The notes below the pieces were generated by a model. That model was not told the DNA's origin, made no database searches, and worked only from the letters and a program-made list of their open reading frames with translations. A stretch of 64,000 bases of DNA from the NCBI RefSeq assembly GCF_004339095.1, contig NZ_SMGQ01000016.1, forward strand, positions 1 through 64,000, given 5' to 3'. Source of the DNA: Natranaerovirga hydrolytica. Lineage in GTDB: Bacteria > Bacillota > Clostridia > Lachnospirales > DSM-24629. Position numbers and translations under genes: made by a program. The first letter of the stretch is position 1, and every line of letters starts with the position of its first letter. Below are positions 1 to 9,546 of this stretch, piece after piece.

Positions 1-357
<357 letters not shown>

Positions 358-392
358 AAAGAAAATTTATATGAATTTTTAGTAATACACTA

Positions 393-421
393 TTGAACAA
401 AACCAAAAAATGTGATATTAT
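393..421 (+). promoter_or_regulatory. Probable promoter for the tRNA cluster
   Basis: TTGAAC (393-398), a 17-bp spacer and TATTAT (416-421) form a good sigma-A type promoter. It lies between the 16S 3' end and tRNA-Tyr, so the tRNAs need not depend on rRNA read-through. Confidence 0.6.
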
Positions 422-438
422 AACAATGGCTTAATTTT

Positions 439-520
439 GGAGGGGTTCCCGAGTGGCCAAAGGGGGCAGACTGTAAATCTGTTGTCTCTGACTTCGAAGG
501 TTCAAATCCTTCTCCCTCCA
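439..520 (+). tRNA. tRNA-Tyr (anticodon GTA)
   Basis: Cloverleaf seen by eye: acceptor GGAGGGG pairs with TCCCTCC, the anticodon loop is CTGTAAA, a long variable arm is present as expected for a class II bacterial tRNA-Tyr, and the T-arm is GAAGG-TTCAAAT-CCTTC. The discriminator is A. CCA is not encoded. Confidence 0.95.
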
Positions 521-524
521 GTAT

Positions 525-610
525 GCCGGAGTGGCGGAACTGGCAGACGCACAGGACTTAAAATCCTGCGGTCCTAAACGATCGTACCGGTTCGATTCCG
601 GTCTCCGGCA
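525..610 (+). tRNA. tRNA-Leu (anticodon TAA)
   Basis: Acceptor GCCGGAG pairs with CTCCGGC. Anticodon stem-loop is CAGGA-CTTAAAA-TCCTG (TAA). A long variable arm marks it as class II. It starts 4 nt after tRNA-Tyr, so the two are almost certainly cotranscribed. Confidence 0.95.
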
Positions 611-627
611 TTATTTGAAATTAAATA

Positions 628-656
628 TTGACATCAGTATAGCAAATTGATATAAT
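628..656 (+). promoter_or_regulatory. Consensus promoter inside the tRNA cluster
   Basis: TTGACA (628-633), exactly 17 bp, then TATAAT (651-656): a perfect match to the sigma-A consensus. It lies between tRNA-Leu and tRNA-Phe and would drive tRNA-Phe and the genes after it. Confidence 0.8.
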
Positions 657-671
657 GTAAAAAGTCAATTT

Positions 672-744
<73 letters not shown>

Positions 745-762
745 TCAGTTAAAGATAAGTTT

Positions 763-833
763 GCGGGTGTAGTTCAATGGTAGAACACCAGCCTTCCAAG
801 CTGGATACGTGGGTTCGATTCCCATCACCCGCT
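763..833 (+). tRNA. tRNA-Gly (anticodon TCC)
   Basis: Acceptor GCGGGTG pairs with CACCCGC; anticodon stem-loop CCAGC-CTTCCAA-GCTGG; 71 nt, discriminator T as usual for bacterial tRNA-Gly. Confidence 0.96.
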
Positions 834-840
834 TGTATAT

Positions 841-912
841 GCGTGAGTGGCTCAGTGGTAGAGCATCGCCTTGCCAAGGCGAGGGTCGCGGGTTCGAATC
901 CCGTCTCGCGCT
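841..912 (+). tRNA. tRNA-Gly (anticodon GCC)
   Basis: Acceptor GCGTGAG pairs with CTCGCGC with one wobble; anticodon stem-loop TCGCC-TTGCCAA-GGCGA; discriminator T. It is the second glycine isoacceptor in tandem, 7 nt after the first. Confidence 0.95.
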
Positions 913-969
913 TTCATAACATAGGATAATATTCTATGTTATTTATGACTAAAAATATAATCATTATAA

Positions 970-1041
970 TGGGTAGTCGCCAAGCGGTAAGGCCCAGGAT
1001 TTTGATTCCTGTATGCGAAGGTTCGAATCCTTCCTACCCAG
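970..1041 (+). tRNA. tRNA-Gln (anticodon TTG)
   Basis: Acceptor TGGGTAG pairs with CTACCCA; anticodon stem-loop CAGGA-TTTTGAT-TCCTG; discriminator G. It is separated from tRNA-Gly by a 57-nt AT-rich gap that contains a small hairpin (AACATAG/CTATGTT). Confidence 0.95.
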
Positions 1042-1048
1042 TTTTAAA

Positions 1049-1078
1049 CCTCTAAAGAATAGTCTTTAGAGGTTTTTT
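1049..1078 (+). terminator. Intrinsic terminator of the tRNA cluster
   Basis: CCTCTAAAGA and TCTTTAGAGG pair perfectly over 10 bp around a short loop and are followed by TTTTTT. It lies 8 nt after tRNA-Gln. Confidence 0.9.
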
Positions 1079-1193
1079 GTAGTTTAAAATAAAAAACTAA
1101 AAGATGACAATAAAATAAAAGGTAAAATCCTCATATAATTAAATCTCATCAACATATAATAGCGTAATAGGATATAAAAGGAATCGTCGTGTT

Positions 1194-1982
1194 ATGATTA
1201 TAATAATTAATAGAAAAAAATTGTATACGATTATAGCGTTAATATGTGTATTAACCCTAGGTATAACCATAACAAAAAACAAAGTCAATGGATTAACTCC
1301 CACTTCAAGTAACACATCTAATATAACCATAGAAAAAATTCAAATTATGTCCCAAGACGATAAAGTAGAGCTATACCCATTAATAGAAGTAGAATTTTCT
1401 AAGATATTATCTTTTGGACAAATTAATATAAATAACATTCAAGGCAGTACTCAATTAGAAGGTAACAAACTAACTTACATACCCAAAGAGATCCTACAAC
1501 CGAATACTCAATACACGATAGACATTTTAGCAAAGGGCATCAATGATGCCGATTACATAAAAGAAATAAAAAATATAACCACTCAATCATTAAGTAAAGA
1601 TGAAATATGGGTAGAAGTCGCTTTAGGATCTAACCCGCAAACAGTATATATACGAAAAGAAAATGAAATAATAAAAGAGATGATTTGTTCAGGAGGAATA
1701 GAACAAGAGCCAAGTATTATAGGAACATATTATTTGCAAAATAGGGGGGATGAATTTTATTCTGAGAGATTTAAAGAAGGCGCTAAATACTGGGTCCGTA
1801 TAAAAGACCAATATTTATTTCATAGCATACCAAGAGATAAAGAGTGGAATATTATAAAAGAAGAGTTAGAAAAATTAGGAGAGCCTGCAAGCCATGGATG
1901 TATAAGGTTGTCTGACGAAGATGCGAAATGGTTTTATGAGAATATACCAGATGAAACAATGATTATAATTCACGAAATATAA
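1194..1982 (+). CDS. L,D-transpeptidase (YkuD domain), secreted or membrane-anchored
   Basis: 262 residues. The N-terminus has a short basic stretch and a hydrophobic segment (about residues 8-28), read as a signal anchor. The middle part (about 45-130) looks like a beta-rich Ig-like domain (expected in such proteins, inferred from spacing). The C-terminal part is a YkuD catalytic domain: SHGCIRL with His234 and the nucleophile Cys236 is the family signature. YkuD enzymes make 3-3 peptide cross-links in peptidoglycan, or attach proteins to it, outside the membrane. The start is supported only by a modest AAAGGAA about 10 nt upstream. It is a single gene between the tRNA terminator and the lipoprotein promoter. 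Confidence 0.9.
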   Translation: MIIIINRKKLYTIIALICVLTLGITITKNKVNGLTPTSSNTSNITIEKIQIMSQDDKVELYPLIEVEFSKILSFGQININNIQGSTQLEGNKLTYIPKEILQPNTQYTIDILAKGINDADYIKEIKNITTQSLSKDEIWVEVALGSNPQTVYIRKENEIIKEMICSGGIEQEPSIIGTYYLQNRGDEFYSERFKEGAKYWVRIKDQYLFHSIPRDKEWNIIKEELEKLGEPASHGCIRLSDEDAKWFYENIPDETMIIIHEI

Positions 1983-2011
1983 TTTACAATTATTTACAAT
2001 TTTGATATAAT
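1983..2011 (+). promoter_or_regulatory. Promoter of the lipoprotein gene
   Basis: TTTACA (1983-1988), a 17-bp spacer and TATAAT (2006-2011). It begins immediately after the stop codon of the L,D-transpeptidase gene. Confidence 0.65.
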
Positions 2012-2041
2012 GATTTAAGAAAGCTGAGGGGAGTTAAACAA

Positions 2042-4600
2042 ATGAGATTTAGAGTATGTATACTGATAAGTATAATTTTACTGTTTATAATGTCTGGATG
2101 TAACAGTGGAAATTCAAATGCAAATCTAACGGTAGTAAACGGAAACAAGGGTATAGAATACAAAGGGGTAGATAAAAGTGAAGAAGGAGATTGGTTAGCG
2201 TTTGGTAATCCTGAAGATGATCATAGAATTTATAAAATGAAAACAGATGGTAGCCATGTAACAAAAATCAGTAACAAAAAAATAGAGGGGATCGTTCAGT
2301 TAGAAGATTACATATATTACAAGGACAGTGATACCTTATATGAATCAGGGCCAATAAGAAGAGTGAGCAACGATGGTCTTACAGATGAAGGGATTATAAA
2401 TGAAGCAGTAGAGGATTTTGTTGTAACACAAGATAATATTATTTTCATAAAAGAAGAAAAAATATATATTAGTGATAAAGAAGGTAATCATAAAAAAGAT
2501 TTGGTCATAGTAAAAGAAAAGGTTTTTTCTATCAAATATGATGATGGAACCATATATTTTAATACCAACAGGGGCATATACAGTGTCCAAGAAGATGGTA
2601 CCCAACTCAAACTCATTATACCGGGAGGCTTTTACAAATTCAGAGTGTATAACAATCAATTAATATACAACGATAATGGTCAAATAAAAATATATAATCT
2701 AGAAACTCAAGAAGAAAAAGATTTTGTTAGACAAAATAATTATGAGCTGTTTGTGTATGATGGTTACTTGTATTATACAGAGAGTGATTATCTAATAAGA
2801 GAAAACATCTATACAAATAACACAGATAGAGTGGCGAAGAATACTTTTATATATGACTTTTTTGGATATAAAGACGATATATATTTTTTCGGTAACAATT
2901 TTATTTGGAAAATGGACAAAGAATTAAAAAATAAAGAAATAATATTTGGAAAGGGCAGTTTGACCAATCATAATATGTTATTAGTCAATGATAACCACAC
3001 ACTGGTTAGAAGTTATGATTTTTCAAATTATACCCATGACATTACCTATTTGTATCAAGAAACTGAAGATGGAATGGAAAAAATAATGAGTCATCCAATT
3101 GATAATGCCTTAATAGTAGAAGATGATATTTTCTACGTAGACAACAGAGATAAAAAATTATATCGATACAATTTAGAAACTCAAAATCAAGCGTTAATCA
3201 TAAATGAAAATATTTTAGAATTTCAAATATCAGATGACACCATATATTTTACAACCCATCATGACTATAAATTATACAAATATGAAAATGAAACCATAGA
3301 AATAATCATAAACGAACCAGTATATAATCTTCAACTGTATAAGGATACACTTTATTATTTAAAACGAAATGCCAACAACCACTTATATAGATATAAAAAA
3401 GATGAAACCGAAGAATTGTTACTAGAAACATTTGTAACCCAATACAAAATTATTGATGACAAAATATATTATATCGATGAAAGCGATAACTATAAATTAT
3501 TTTTATATGACGGTGAAGAAAAAATGGAAATCGTTAATGAAAAAGTCAGTAGGCTATATAAAAGCAATGATGTACTATATTATGTAACCACAGATGGTAT
3601 TCATATCCTTAATCAATTGGATACAAAAACACAAAGCAGTCAAGTTATAAAATTTATTGGATTAAATTATTTGGATTTTTATATAAAAGAGGATCGTTAT
3701 GTAGAAGCCATTACGTCAGAATCAGGTAATGTAACGGTAAAAGAAGCAATTTATAAAGAGGAACTCGGTTTATATTACGATAATGACTTGTATTATAAAG
3801 CAGTAGACGATACAAAATATATTTGTTACTATGATAATTATATCTATTTATACAATAATGAAGAAGGGACACTTGAATTATTGCATTCAGATCCGATTTC
3901 TGAATTTCAAGTCGAAAAAAATGAAATATATGTGACGGGATACAAATACAATGACGAATTAAGATCCTATATAAAAAGAATCAATATAGACAACAAAACA
4001 AAAGAATACATTGTAGAAAGTGAAGAACGCTATACACCAGCATATAACTTCATTGTAGAGGATTCTATTCTTTACTATCATTTGCCTTATAAAGAACATA
4101 AACATCAATTATACAAATACGACAGCAAGGAAAATTCAATAGAAGTGATTGCACAAGATTGTAATAAAATACTTGATATTAATAGGAATCAGATTATTTA
4201 TCAAAATGAAGATGAATATATTGTAAAAATGAATACCAATGGCAGTAATAAAAAGATATTAGTAGAAGAAAGTGTTGAATATATTGGTATGAATGACAAT
4301 GATATATACTATTTTAGATACACCAATGACAATATGGAAGGCCATATAATGAAAAAGAATCTATCAAGTGAAGTCATCAGTAACATAACCAATGGTGCGA
4401 TTAAAACATGGGATTATTATATATACAACAATACCTTGTATTACTTAGTTAAAAATATAAAATCAATGGATCTTGAAACAGAAAAAGAACTGACATTTTT
4501 AGAAAACGAAGACATACGACATTTCTATATTTATAACAAAGAATTAATCGCATATTTAAATAACGAAGGTGGGGTATTAAAAAAATTATTATCGGATTAA
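2042..4600 (+). CDS. Large lipoprotein of beta-propeller-like repeats (DUF5050-type)
   Basis: 852 residues. A lipoprotein signal peptide ends in the lipobox MSGC with Cys20 as the lipid anchor site. The rest is a long run of 35-45-residue units with the shape D-x-I-Y-Y-x-D-x-x-x-x-L-Y-x-Y-N, rich in Tyr, Asp and Asn. These resemble DUF5050 and other WD/TolB-like blades, so several tandem propellers on the outer face of the membrane are likely. No catalytic motif is seen. The ligand is unknown; such proteins are often surface sensors or binding proteins. The start has a GAGGGGAG ribosome site 8 nt upstream. A 15-bp terminator follows. Confidence 0.75.
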   Translation: MRFRVCILISIILLFIMSGCNSGNSNANLTVVNGNKGIEYKGVDKSEEGDWLAFGNPEDDHRIYKMKTDGSHVTKISNKKIEGIVQLEDYIYYKDSDTLYESGPIRRVSNDGLTDEGIINEAVEDFVVTQDNIIFIKEEKIYISDKEGNHKKDLVIVKEKVFSIKYDDGTIYFNTNRGIYSVQEDGTQLKLIIPGGFYKFRVYNNQLIYNDNGQIKIYNLETQEEKDFVRQNNYELFVYDGYLYYTESDYLIRENIYTNNTDRVAKNTFIYDFFGYKDDIYFFGNNFIWKMDKELKNKEIIFGKGSLTNHNMLLVNDNHTLVRSYDFSNYTHDITYLYQETEDGMEKIMSHPIDNALIVEDDIFYVDNRDKKLYRYNLETQNQALIINENILEFQISDDTIYFTTHHDYKLYKYENETIEIIINEPVYNLQLYKDTLYYLKRNANNHLYRYKKDETEELLLETFVTQYKIIDDKIYYIDESDNYKLFLYDGEEKMEIVNEKVSRLYKSNDVLYYVTTDGIHILNQLDTKTQSSQVIKFIGLNYLDFYIKEDRYVEAITSESGNVTVKEAIYKEELGLYYDNDLYYKAVDDTKYICYYDNYIYLYNNEEGTLELLHSDPISEFQVEKNEIYVTGYKYNDELRSYIKRINIDNKTKEYIVESEERYTPAYNFIVEDSILYYHLPYKEHKHQLYKYDSKENSIEVIAQDCNKILDINRNQIIYQNEDEYIVKMNTNGSNKKILVEESVEYIGMNDNDIYYFRYTNDNMEGHIMKKNLSSEVISNITNGAIKTWDYYIYNNTLYYLVKNIKSMDLETEKELTFLENEDIRHFYIYNKELIAYLNNEGGVLKKLLSD

Positions 4601-4640
4601 ATTCTGTGTTTATTGGAGTGATACAAACACCTTAACGTAC

Positions 4641-4715
4641 AAAAATCAAGATTTGTAAAATGAAGGTATTGCCGACGTAAAAAGGCTTTTACTTTTAGCA
4701 AATCTTGATTTTTCT
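4641..4715 (+). terminator. Long-arm terminator after the lipoprotein gene
   Basis: AAAAATCAAGATTTG (4641-4655) and CAAATCTTGATTTTT (4699-4713) pair perfectly over 15 bp. The 43-nt loop holds a second hairpin, GTAAAA-AGGC-TTTTAC. The second arm ends in a T run. Confidence 0.7.
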
Positions 4716-4930
4716 ATGAGAAAAAATGTAAGATTACTACAATAGGACAATAATCTAAAAAACTAAAAGCCTTTAAGGGTCCTATGTTAATGAAAGTTGC
4801 TTCGTCGTGGTAGGTTAAATAATTTTCCACCCAACCCGATAGGTTATTTGACTTCTATTTAGTATTATTAAGAATTATGATATAATGCTTTAATAGAAAG
4901 TATAACAATAAATGAAAAGTAGGTAAGTCA
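4716..4930 (+). promoter_or_regulatory. Intergenic region with an extended -10 promoter for the radical SAM gene
   Basis: No gene is seen here. An inverted repeat ATAGGAC/GTCCTAT (4742-4748 and 4789-4795) encloses a 40-nt loop. TGATATAAT at 4878-4886 is an extended -10 element with no good -35 at the right distance; transcription would start about 4893, some 38 nt before the start codon. Confidence 0.45.
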
Positions 4931-6676
4931 ATGAAAGTTTTATTAACAGCAATTAACGCTAAATATATTCATACCAATTTAGCTTTATATAGTTTGAAAG
5001 CATATTCCAAAGAATATGAAGCAAACATTCATTTAAAAGAATTTACCATAAATAATAAAACTGACCATATCTTAAGAGAAATATACAAAGAACAACCAGA
5101 TGTCATTGCACTTTCCTGTTACATATGGAATGTGGAAGTGATTAGAGCCCTTTTAATAGAATTAAACAAGATAATGCCTAAGGTTGACATATGGTTAGGT
5201 GGACCAGAAGTTTCATTTGACGCAAAAGTCCAATTAGAGCAATACAGTCATATAAAAGGTATTATGTGTGGAGAAGGTGAAGGGATTTTTAAAGATGTGG
5301 TCAGACATTATATAAAAAAAGATATACCTTTAAAAGATATAAAAGGATTGGTTTATAGAGACAACCATACAATAATAGCAACAGGCAATCGGGTTGCTAT
5401 GAATATGAATGACATACCCTTTCCATACGACAATATCATAGACCAATTTGAAAATAAAATCATCTATTATGAAAGTGCAAGAGGGTGTCCCTTTAGTTGT
5501 CAATACTGTTTGTCCTCAGCAGAAAAAAACCTTAGATTTAAAGACATTGCTAAAGTAAAAGAGGAACTCAAAAAGTTTATTTTAGCAAAAGTAAAGCAAG
5601 TAAAATTCGTAGATCGAACGTTTAACTGTAAAAAAGAACATGCCTTAAAGATATGGCAATTCTTAAATGAGAATGACAATGGCATTACCAATTTTCATTT
5701 TGAGATATCAGCAGACTTAATGGATGAGGAAACGTTAGAATTTCTTAAAACCATCAGACCAGGATTATTTCAATTTGAAATAGGTGTTCAATCAACAAAT
5801 GAAGATACGCTACAAGTGATTCAAAGAAAGACAAACTTTGATGCCTTAAAAAAAGTGGTTAAAAGAGTTAATGACTTTCAAAACATTCATCAGCATTTAG
5901 ATTTAATCGCAGGACTGCCAAAAGAAGATTATACAACCTTTCAAAAATCTTTTAATGAGGTTTATGCCCTTGAGCCAGAGCAACTCCAATTAGGTTTTTT
6001 AAAAGTTTTAAAAGGCACTGGTATTGATGCAAGAAAAGATGAATTAGGCATTGTTCACAGAGATCAAACACCTTATGAAGTCTTATATACAAAAGAATTA
6101 ATGTATGATGATCTATTAAGGTTGAAAAATATAGAAGAAATGGTAGAAATGTATTACAACAGCTCTCAATTCTTGGCAACACTGAAATACTTAGAAACCA
6201 AGTTTGAGACGCCTTTTCAGCTGTATGAATCATTAGGAACTTATTATGAAAAAAATCAATTAGACTTATTACAACACTCTAGAATAACCAAGTACAAAAT
6301 TCTATTAGATTATTATACAGAAACCATTGATAAAGATGCGGAGCTCTTCACTTACTTAATGATTTTTGATTTATATGTACAAGAAAACTTGAAAAATCGT
6401 CCCAAATGGGCACAAGAAAAAGAAGACTATAAAGAACGGATCAAAGCATTCTACAAATCCGATGACAATATAGACAAGCATTTAAGTTCATATAAGGGCT
6501 ATAATAGCAAACAAATTATGAGAATGACCCATATAGAAAATTTTCCATTTGATATAGTAGAATTTATAAACAGCAAAGATTATACTATAAAAAGAGAAAC
6601 CACTTTTGTATTATTTGATTATAATAAAAGAGACCCTTTAACCCATCATGGATATTATCAAAAGGTTATGTTATAG
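4931..6676 (+). CDS. B12-binding-domain radical SAM protein (DUF4080 type)
   Basis: 581 residues. The N-terminal part (about 1-140) has the look of a cobalamin-binding Rossmann domain (VIALSCYIWN, WLGGPEVS), but the canonical DxHxxG is not seen. The radical SAM core follows with RGCPFSCQYC: Cys186, Cys190 and Cys193 (C-x3-C-x2-C) would bind the 4Fe-4S cluster. The C-terminal 200 residues match the extension typical of DUF4080 proteins. The substrate is unknown. It is followed after 12 nt by nth, so the two are probably cotranscribed. The start has a GTAGG site at the expected spacing. Confidence 0.88.
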   Translation: MKVLLTAINAKYIHTNLALYSLKAYSKEYEANIHLKEFTINNKTDHILREIYKEQPDVIALSCYIWNVEVIRALLIELNKIMPKVDIWLGGPEVSFDAKVQLEQYSHIKGIMCGEGEGIFKDVVRHYIKKDIPLKDIKGLVYRDNHTIIATGNRVAMNMNDIPFPYDNIIDQFENKIIYYESARGCPFSCQYCLSSAEKNLRFKDIAKVKEELKKFILAKVKQVKFVDRTFNCKKEHALKIWQFLNENDNGITNFHFEISADLMDEETLEFLKTIRPGLFQFEIGVQSTNEDTLQVIQRKTNFDALKKVVKRVNDFQNIHQHLDLIAGLPKEDYTTFQKSFNEVYALEPEQLQLGFLKVLKGTGIDARKDELGIVHRDQTPYEVLYTKELMYDDLLRLKNIEEMVEMYYNSSQFLATLKYLETKFETPFQLYESLGTYYEKNQLDLLQHSRITKYKILLDYYTETIDKDAELFTYLMIFDLYVQENLKNRPKWAQEKEDYKERIKAFYKSDDNIDKHLSSYKGYNSKQIMRMTHIENFPFDIVEFINSKDYTIKRETTFVLFDYNKRDPLTHHGYYQKVML

Positions 6677-6688
6677 GAGGTGGGATGG

Positions 6689-7357
6689 ATGAAATTTGAA
6701 AAAAGAGTTGTAAAAGTACTCAACACACTAGATGAATATTATCCTAGGAATATTCCTTGCTATCTTAATCACGAAACCCCGTGGCAATTATTAATAGCCA
6801 CCATACTGAGCGCTCAGTGCACAGACGATAGAGTCAATAAAGTAACAAAAGATTTATTTGAAAAATACAGAAGTGTAGAAGCCTTTGCACAAGCAGATAT
6901 AAAAGAATTAGAAGAAGATATTCGTTCCACTGGATTTTATAGAAATAAAGCAAAAAACATTATAGCATGTTGTAAAAAGTTGCAGACACAATATGATTCA
7001 CAAGTACCAAAAGACATGGATCAATTAACAGATTTAGATGGTGTAGGACGAAAAACAGCAAATGTAATTAGAGGCAATATCTTTAAAGAACCAAGCATAG
7101 TGGTGGATACCCATGTGAAAAGAGTGTCTAATAGGCTTGGTTTTGTTAAAAGCGATGACCCTGTAAAAATAGAGTTTGAGCTAATGGACGTATTACCAAA
7201 AGAGCACTGGATCGATTACAATACGCAGATTATAGCCCATGGACGAGAAATATGTAAAGCAAGGGGCCCATTATGTGAAAAATGTTTCTTCTTACAATAT
7301 TGTCCCTATGGGTTACAATATCAGTACCAACAAATTGTAGATTCGATTAGAAAATAG
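6689..7357 (+). CDS. nth: Endonuclease III (DNA glycosylase/AP lyase)
   Basis: 222 residues from the ATG at 6689. A GTG nine bases upstream is in frame, but AGGAGG (6675-6680) sits 8 nt before the ATG, which decides the start. The enzyme removes oxidised pyrimidines and cuts abasic sites. The helix-hairpin-helix LDGVGRKTANV carries the catalytic Lys122, VVDTHV carries Asp140, and Cys189, Cys196, Cys199 and Cys205 form the C-x6-C-x2-C-x5-C cluster motif of the family. It heads a block of small housekeeping genes on the same strand. Confidence 0.96.
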   Translation: MKFEKRVVKVLNTLDEYYPRNIPCYLNHETPWQLLIATILSAQCTDDRVNKVTKDLFEKYRSVEAFAQADIKELEEDIRSTGFYRNKAKNIIACCKKLQTQYDSQVPKDMDQLTDLDGVGRKTANVIRGNIFKEPSIVVDTHVKRVSNRLGFVKSDDPVKIEFELMDVLPKEHWIDYNTQIIAHGREICKARGPLCEKCFFLQYCPYGLQYQYQQIVDSIRK

Positions 7358-7365
7358 GTGATATA

Positions 7366-8040
7366 ATGGATGACAATATTATAAATAGACTAAAGAATTC
7401 TATGGATACACCCAATAAGATCATAAGCAGAAAAAAATATTTTAATGCAGCTGTACTGGTTCCTATCATAAACATAGATAACACCTATCATTTTGTATTT
7501 GAAAAAAGAGCTAAAAATATAACACAAGGAAGTGAAATATCCTTTCCAGGTGGTGGTTATGAAGAAAAGGATAAGAGTTTCTTAGAAACAGCCATTAGGG
7601 AAACAGAGGAAGAACTAGGTATTCATCGAAATAAAATTAAAGTCATAAAGAATTTTGGAACTTATGTAGGTAGACAAGGGGTTATTGTAGAAGTTTTCAT
7701 AGGAGAGCTTATCATTCAAACAATACAAGCATTAAAGCCTCAACAATCTGAAGTAGAAAAAGTCTTTACGGTTCCAGTGGACTATTTTATAAAAAACAAA
7801 CCTAAGAAATACCCTGTAAGATTAGAACAACAACCTTATTTTATGGATGAAATGGGTAATAAAGTAGAATTGTTGCCATCAAAAGAATTAGGACTACCAA
7901 TAAAATACCATCACCCATGGTCCACTAAATTAATAGAGCTTAATTTTTTTAAAGTAGAAAATGAAATGATTTGGGGATTAACAGCTGAAATTTTATGTGA
8001 AATCATAGAGCCCCTTAATAACGAAAGCCATAAGGAATAG
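7366..8040 (+). CDS. Nudix hydrolase, CoA pyrophosphatase-like
   Basis: 224 residues. The Nudix box is intact: GGGYEEKD, then REtEEELGI (G-x5-E-x7-RE-U-x-EE-x-GU). Length and the upstream FEKRAKNITQGSEISFPGG segment resemble the CoA diphosphatase (NudL/YeaB) subgroup, which cleaves CoA to phosphopantetheine and 3',5'-ADP. The exact substrate is an inference. It starts 8 nt after nth with a GGTGAT ribosome site. Confidence 0.85.
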   Translation: MDDNIINRLKNSMDTPNKIISRKKYFNAAVLVPIINIDNTYHFVFEKRAKNITQGSEISFPGGGYEEKDKSFLETAIRETEEELGIHRNKIKVIKNFGTYVGRQGVIVEVFIGELIIQTIQALKPQQSEVEKVFTVPVDYFIKNKPKKYPVRLEQQPYFMDEMGNKVELLPSKELGLPIKYHHPWSTKLIELNFFKVENEMIWGLTAEILCEIIEPLNNESHKE

Positions 8041-8074
8041 AAAAGATGTGTTTATAAATGAGAGGTAATAAAAA

Positions 8075-8785
8075 ATGGAAAAGTATATTGTAGTGGATAT
8101 TGAAACAACGGGAATGAACCCCATATATTCTAAAATAACTGAAATCGGTGCCATAAAAGTGTATAAAGATAGGGTAGAAACATATAATGAATTAATCAAC
8201 CCTTTAATATCTATACCAGATGAAATTGTAAAATTAACAGGGATAGATGATTTAATGGTGAAACAAGCGCCTACAATACAAGAAGTTATGCCGAGATTTT
8301 TAGAATTTTGTGAAGGAGAAAACGTACCCATTATTGGACATAATATAATGTTTGATTATAGTTTTTTAAAGTATAATGCAACAACATTAGGTTATTCTTT
8401 TGAAAGAAAGGGAATCGATACTTTGCAATTGGCAAGAAAGTACCTTAAAGCCTTAAAAAGTAGAAGCTTAAACAATTTGTGTGTGCACTATGACATTAAA
8501 AATGAAGAGGCACACAGGGCCCTATCAGATGCCTATGCAACCTATGAATTATTTGAACGGATTAAAAAAGATTATGACAACAGTGATGATGATATTTTTA
8601 TGCCAAAACCGTTACATTGGCGACCGAAAAAAGAAAAAACAATAACAGCCAAACAAAAAAGTTATTTAAAATCATTATTACATAAAAATAATTTAGAACT
8701 CAGTAAAAGCATTGATGAACTAACACAAAGTGAAGCATCTAAAAAAATTGATGAAATAATATTTGAATATGGAAGAAGGGCTTAA
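8075..8785 (+). CDS. DEDDh 3'-5' exonuclease (DnaQ/RNase T family)
   Basis: 236 residues. ExoI motif VVDIETTGMNP at the N-terminus, ExoII GHNIMFDYSFL and ExoIII HRALSDAYATYELF give the DEDDh set. This fold occurs as the DNA polymerase III proofreading subunit or as free exonucleases. The C-terminal 60 residues (about 175-236) are an extra basic tail with no recognised domain. The stop is 1 nt before the truA start codon. Confidence 0.85.
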   Translation: MEKYIVVDIETTGMNPIYSKITEIGAIKVYKDRVETYNELINPLISIPDEIVKLTGIDDLMVKQAPTIQEVMPRFLEFCEGENVPIIGHNIMFDYSFLKYNATTLGYSFERKGIDTLQLARKYLKALKSRSLNNLCVHYDIKNEEAHRALSDAYATYELFERIKKDYDNSDDDIFMPKPLHWRPKKEKTITAKQKSYLKSLLHKNNLELSKSIDELTQSEASKKIDEIIFEYGRRA

Positions 8786-8786
8786 A

Positions 8787-9545
8787 ATGTCAGGCGTTAA
8801 TAGTGTAAAAAGAAATATTAAGTTAGTGATTATGTACGATGGAACAAAATATTCAGGGTGGCAAAGGTTAAAAAATTCAGAAATGACCATACAAGGAAAG
8901 ATAGAAACCGTACTTTCTAAAATGACTGGAGAAGATATTCAGCTTATAGGATCTGGTCGAACAGATGCAGGTGTACATGCATTTAATCAAATAGCCAACT
9001 TTCACACCACAACTTTAAAAAAGGTAAAGGATATAAAAGCGTATCTTAATCAATATTTGCCAAAAGATATTGTAATCAAAGATGTTAAAGAAGCCAGCGA
9101 GAGATTTCATTCACGATACAATGTCAAAGAAAAAACGTATCTTTATAGAATCTGGACTACAGATTACCCACCAGTATTTGAAGAACCTTATACCATTCAT
9201 ATGCATCAGTCATTAGACATTGAGAAGATGAACAAAGCTGCCAATTTATTAATGGGCGAACACGATTTTCAAGGTTTTTCCAATAAGAAAACAAAAAAAT
9301 CAACCATACGTACTATTAAAAGTCTTGATATTATAAAAGAAAAAGATGAATTGAAGTTCTATATTACAGCAGATGGTTTCTTATACAATATGGTTAGGAT
9401 TATTGTAGGAACTTTATTAGAAGTAGGAGAAGGAAAAATAAAAGAAGACGCCATACTGAACATGTTAGAATCTAAGGAAAGAGAAAATGCAGGCACAAGA
9501 GCACCTGCAAAAGGATTAACACTACAGAGTGTTAAGTATAATTAA
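8787..9545 (+). CDS. truA: tRNA pseudouridine(38-40) synthase TruA
   Basis: 252 residues from ATG 8787. An in-frame TTG at 8763 lies inside the previous gene and has no ribosome site, while GAAGAAGGG lies 6 nt before 8787. The catalytic motif GSGRTDAGVHA holds Asp60. TruA converts U38-U40 in the anticodon arm of many tRNAs. It closes the nth-Nudix-exonuclease-truA run and converges on the minus-strand gene at 9547. Confidence 0.96.
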   Translation: MSGVNSVKRNIKLVIMYDGTKYSGWQRLKNSEMTIQGKIETVLSKMTGEDIQLIGSGRTDAGVHAFNQIANFHTTTLKKVKDIKAYLNQYLPKDIVIKDVKEASERFHSRYNVKEKTYLYRIWTTDYPPVFEEPYTIHMHQSLDIEKMNKAANLLMGEHDFQGFSNKKTKKSTIRTIKSLDIIKEKDELKFYITADGFLYNMVRIIVGTLLEVGEGKIKEDAILNMLESKERENAGTRAPAKGLTLQSVKYN

Positions 9546-9546
9546 C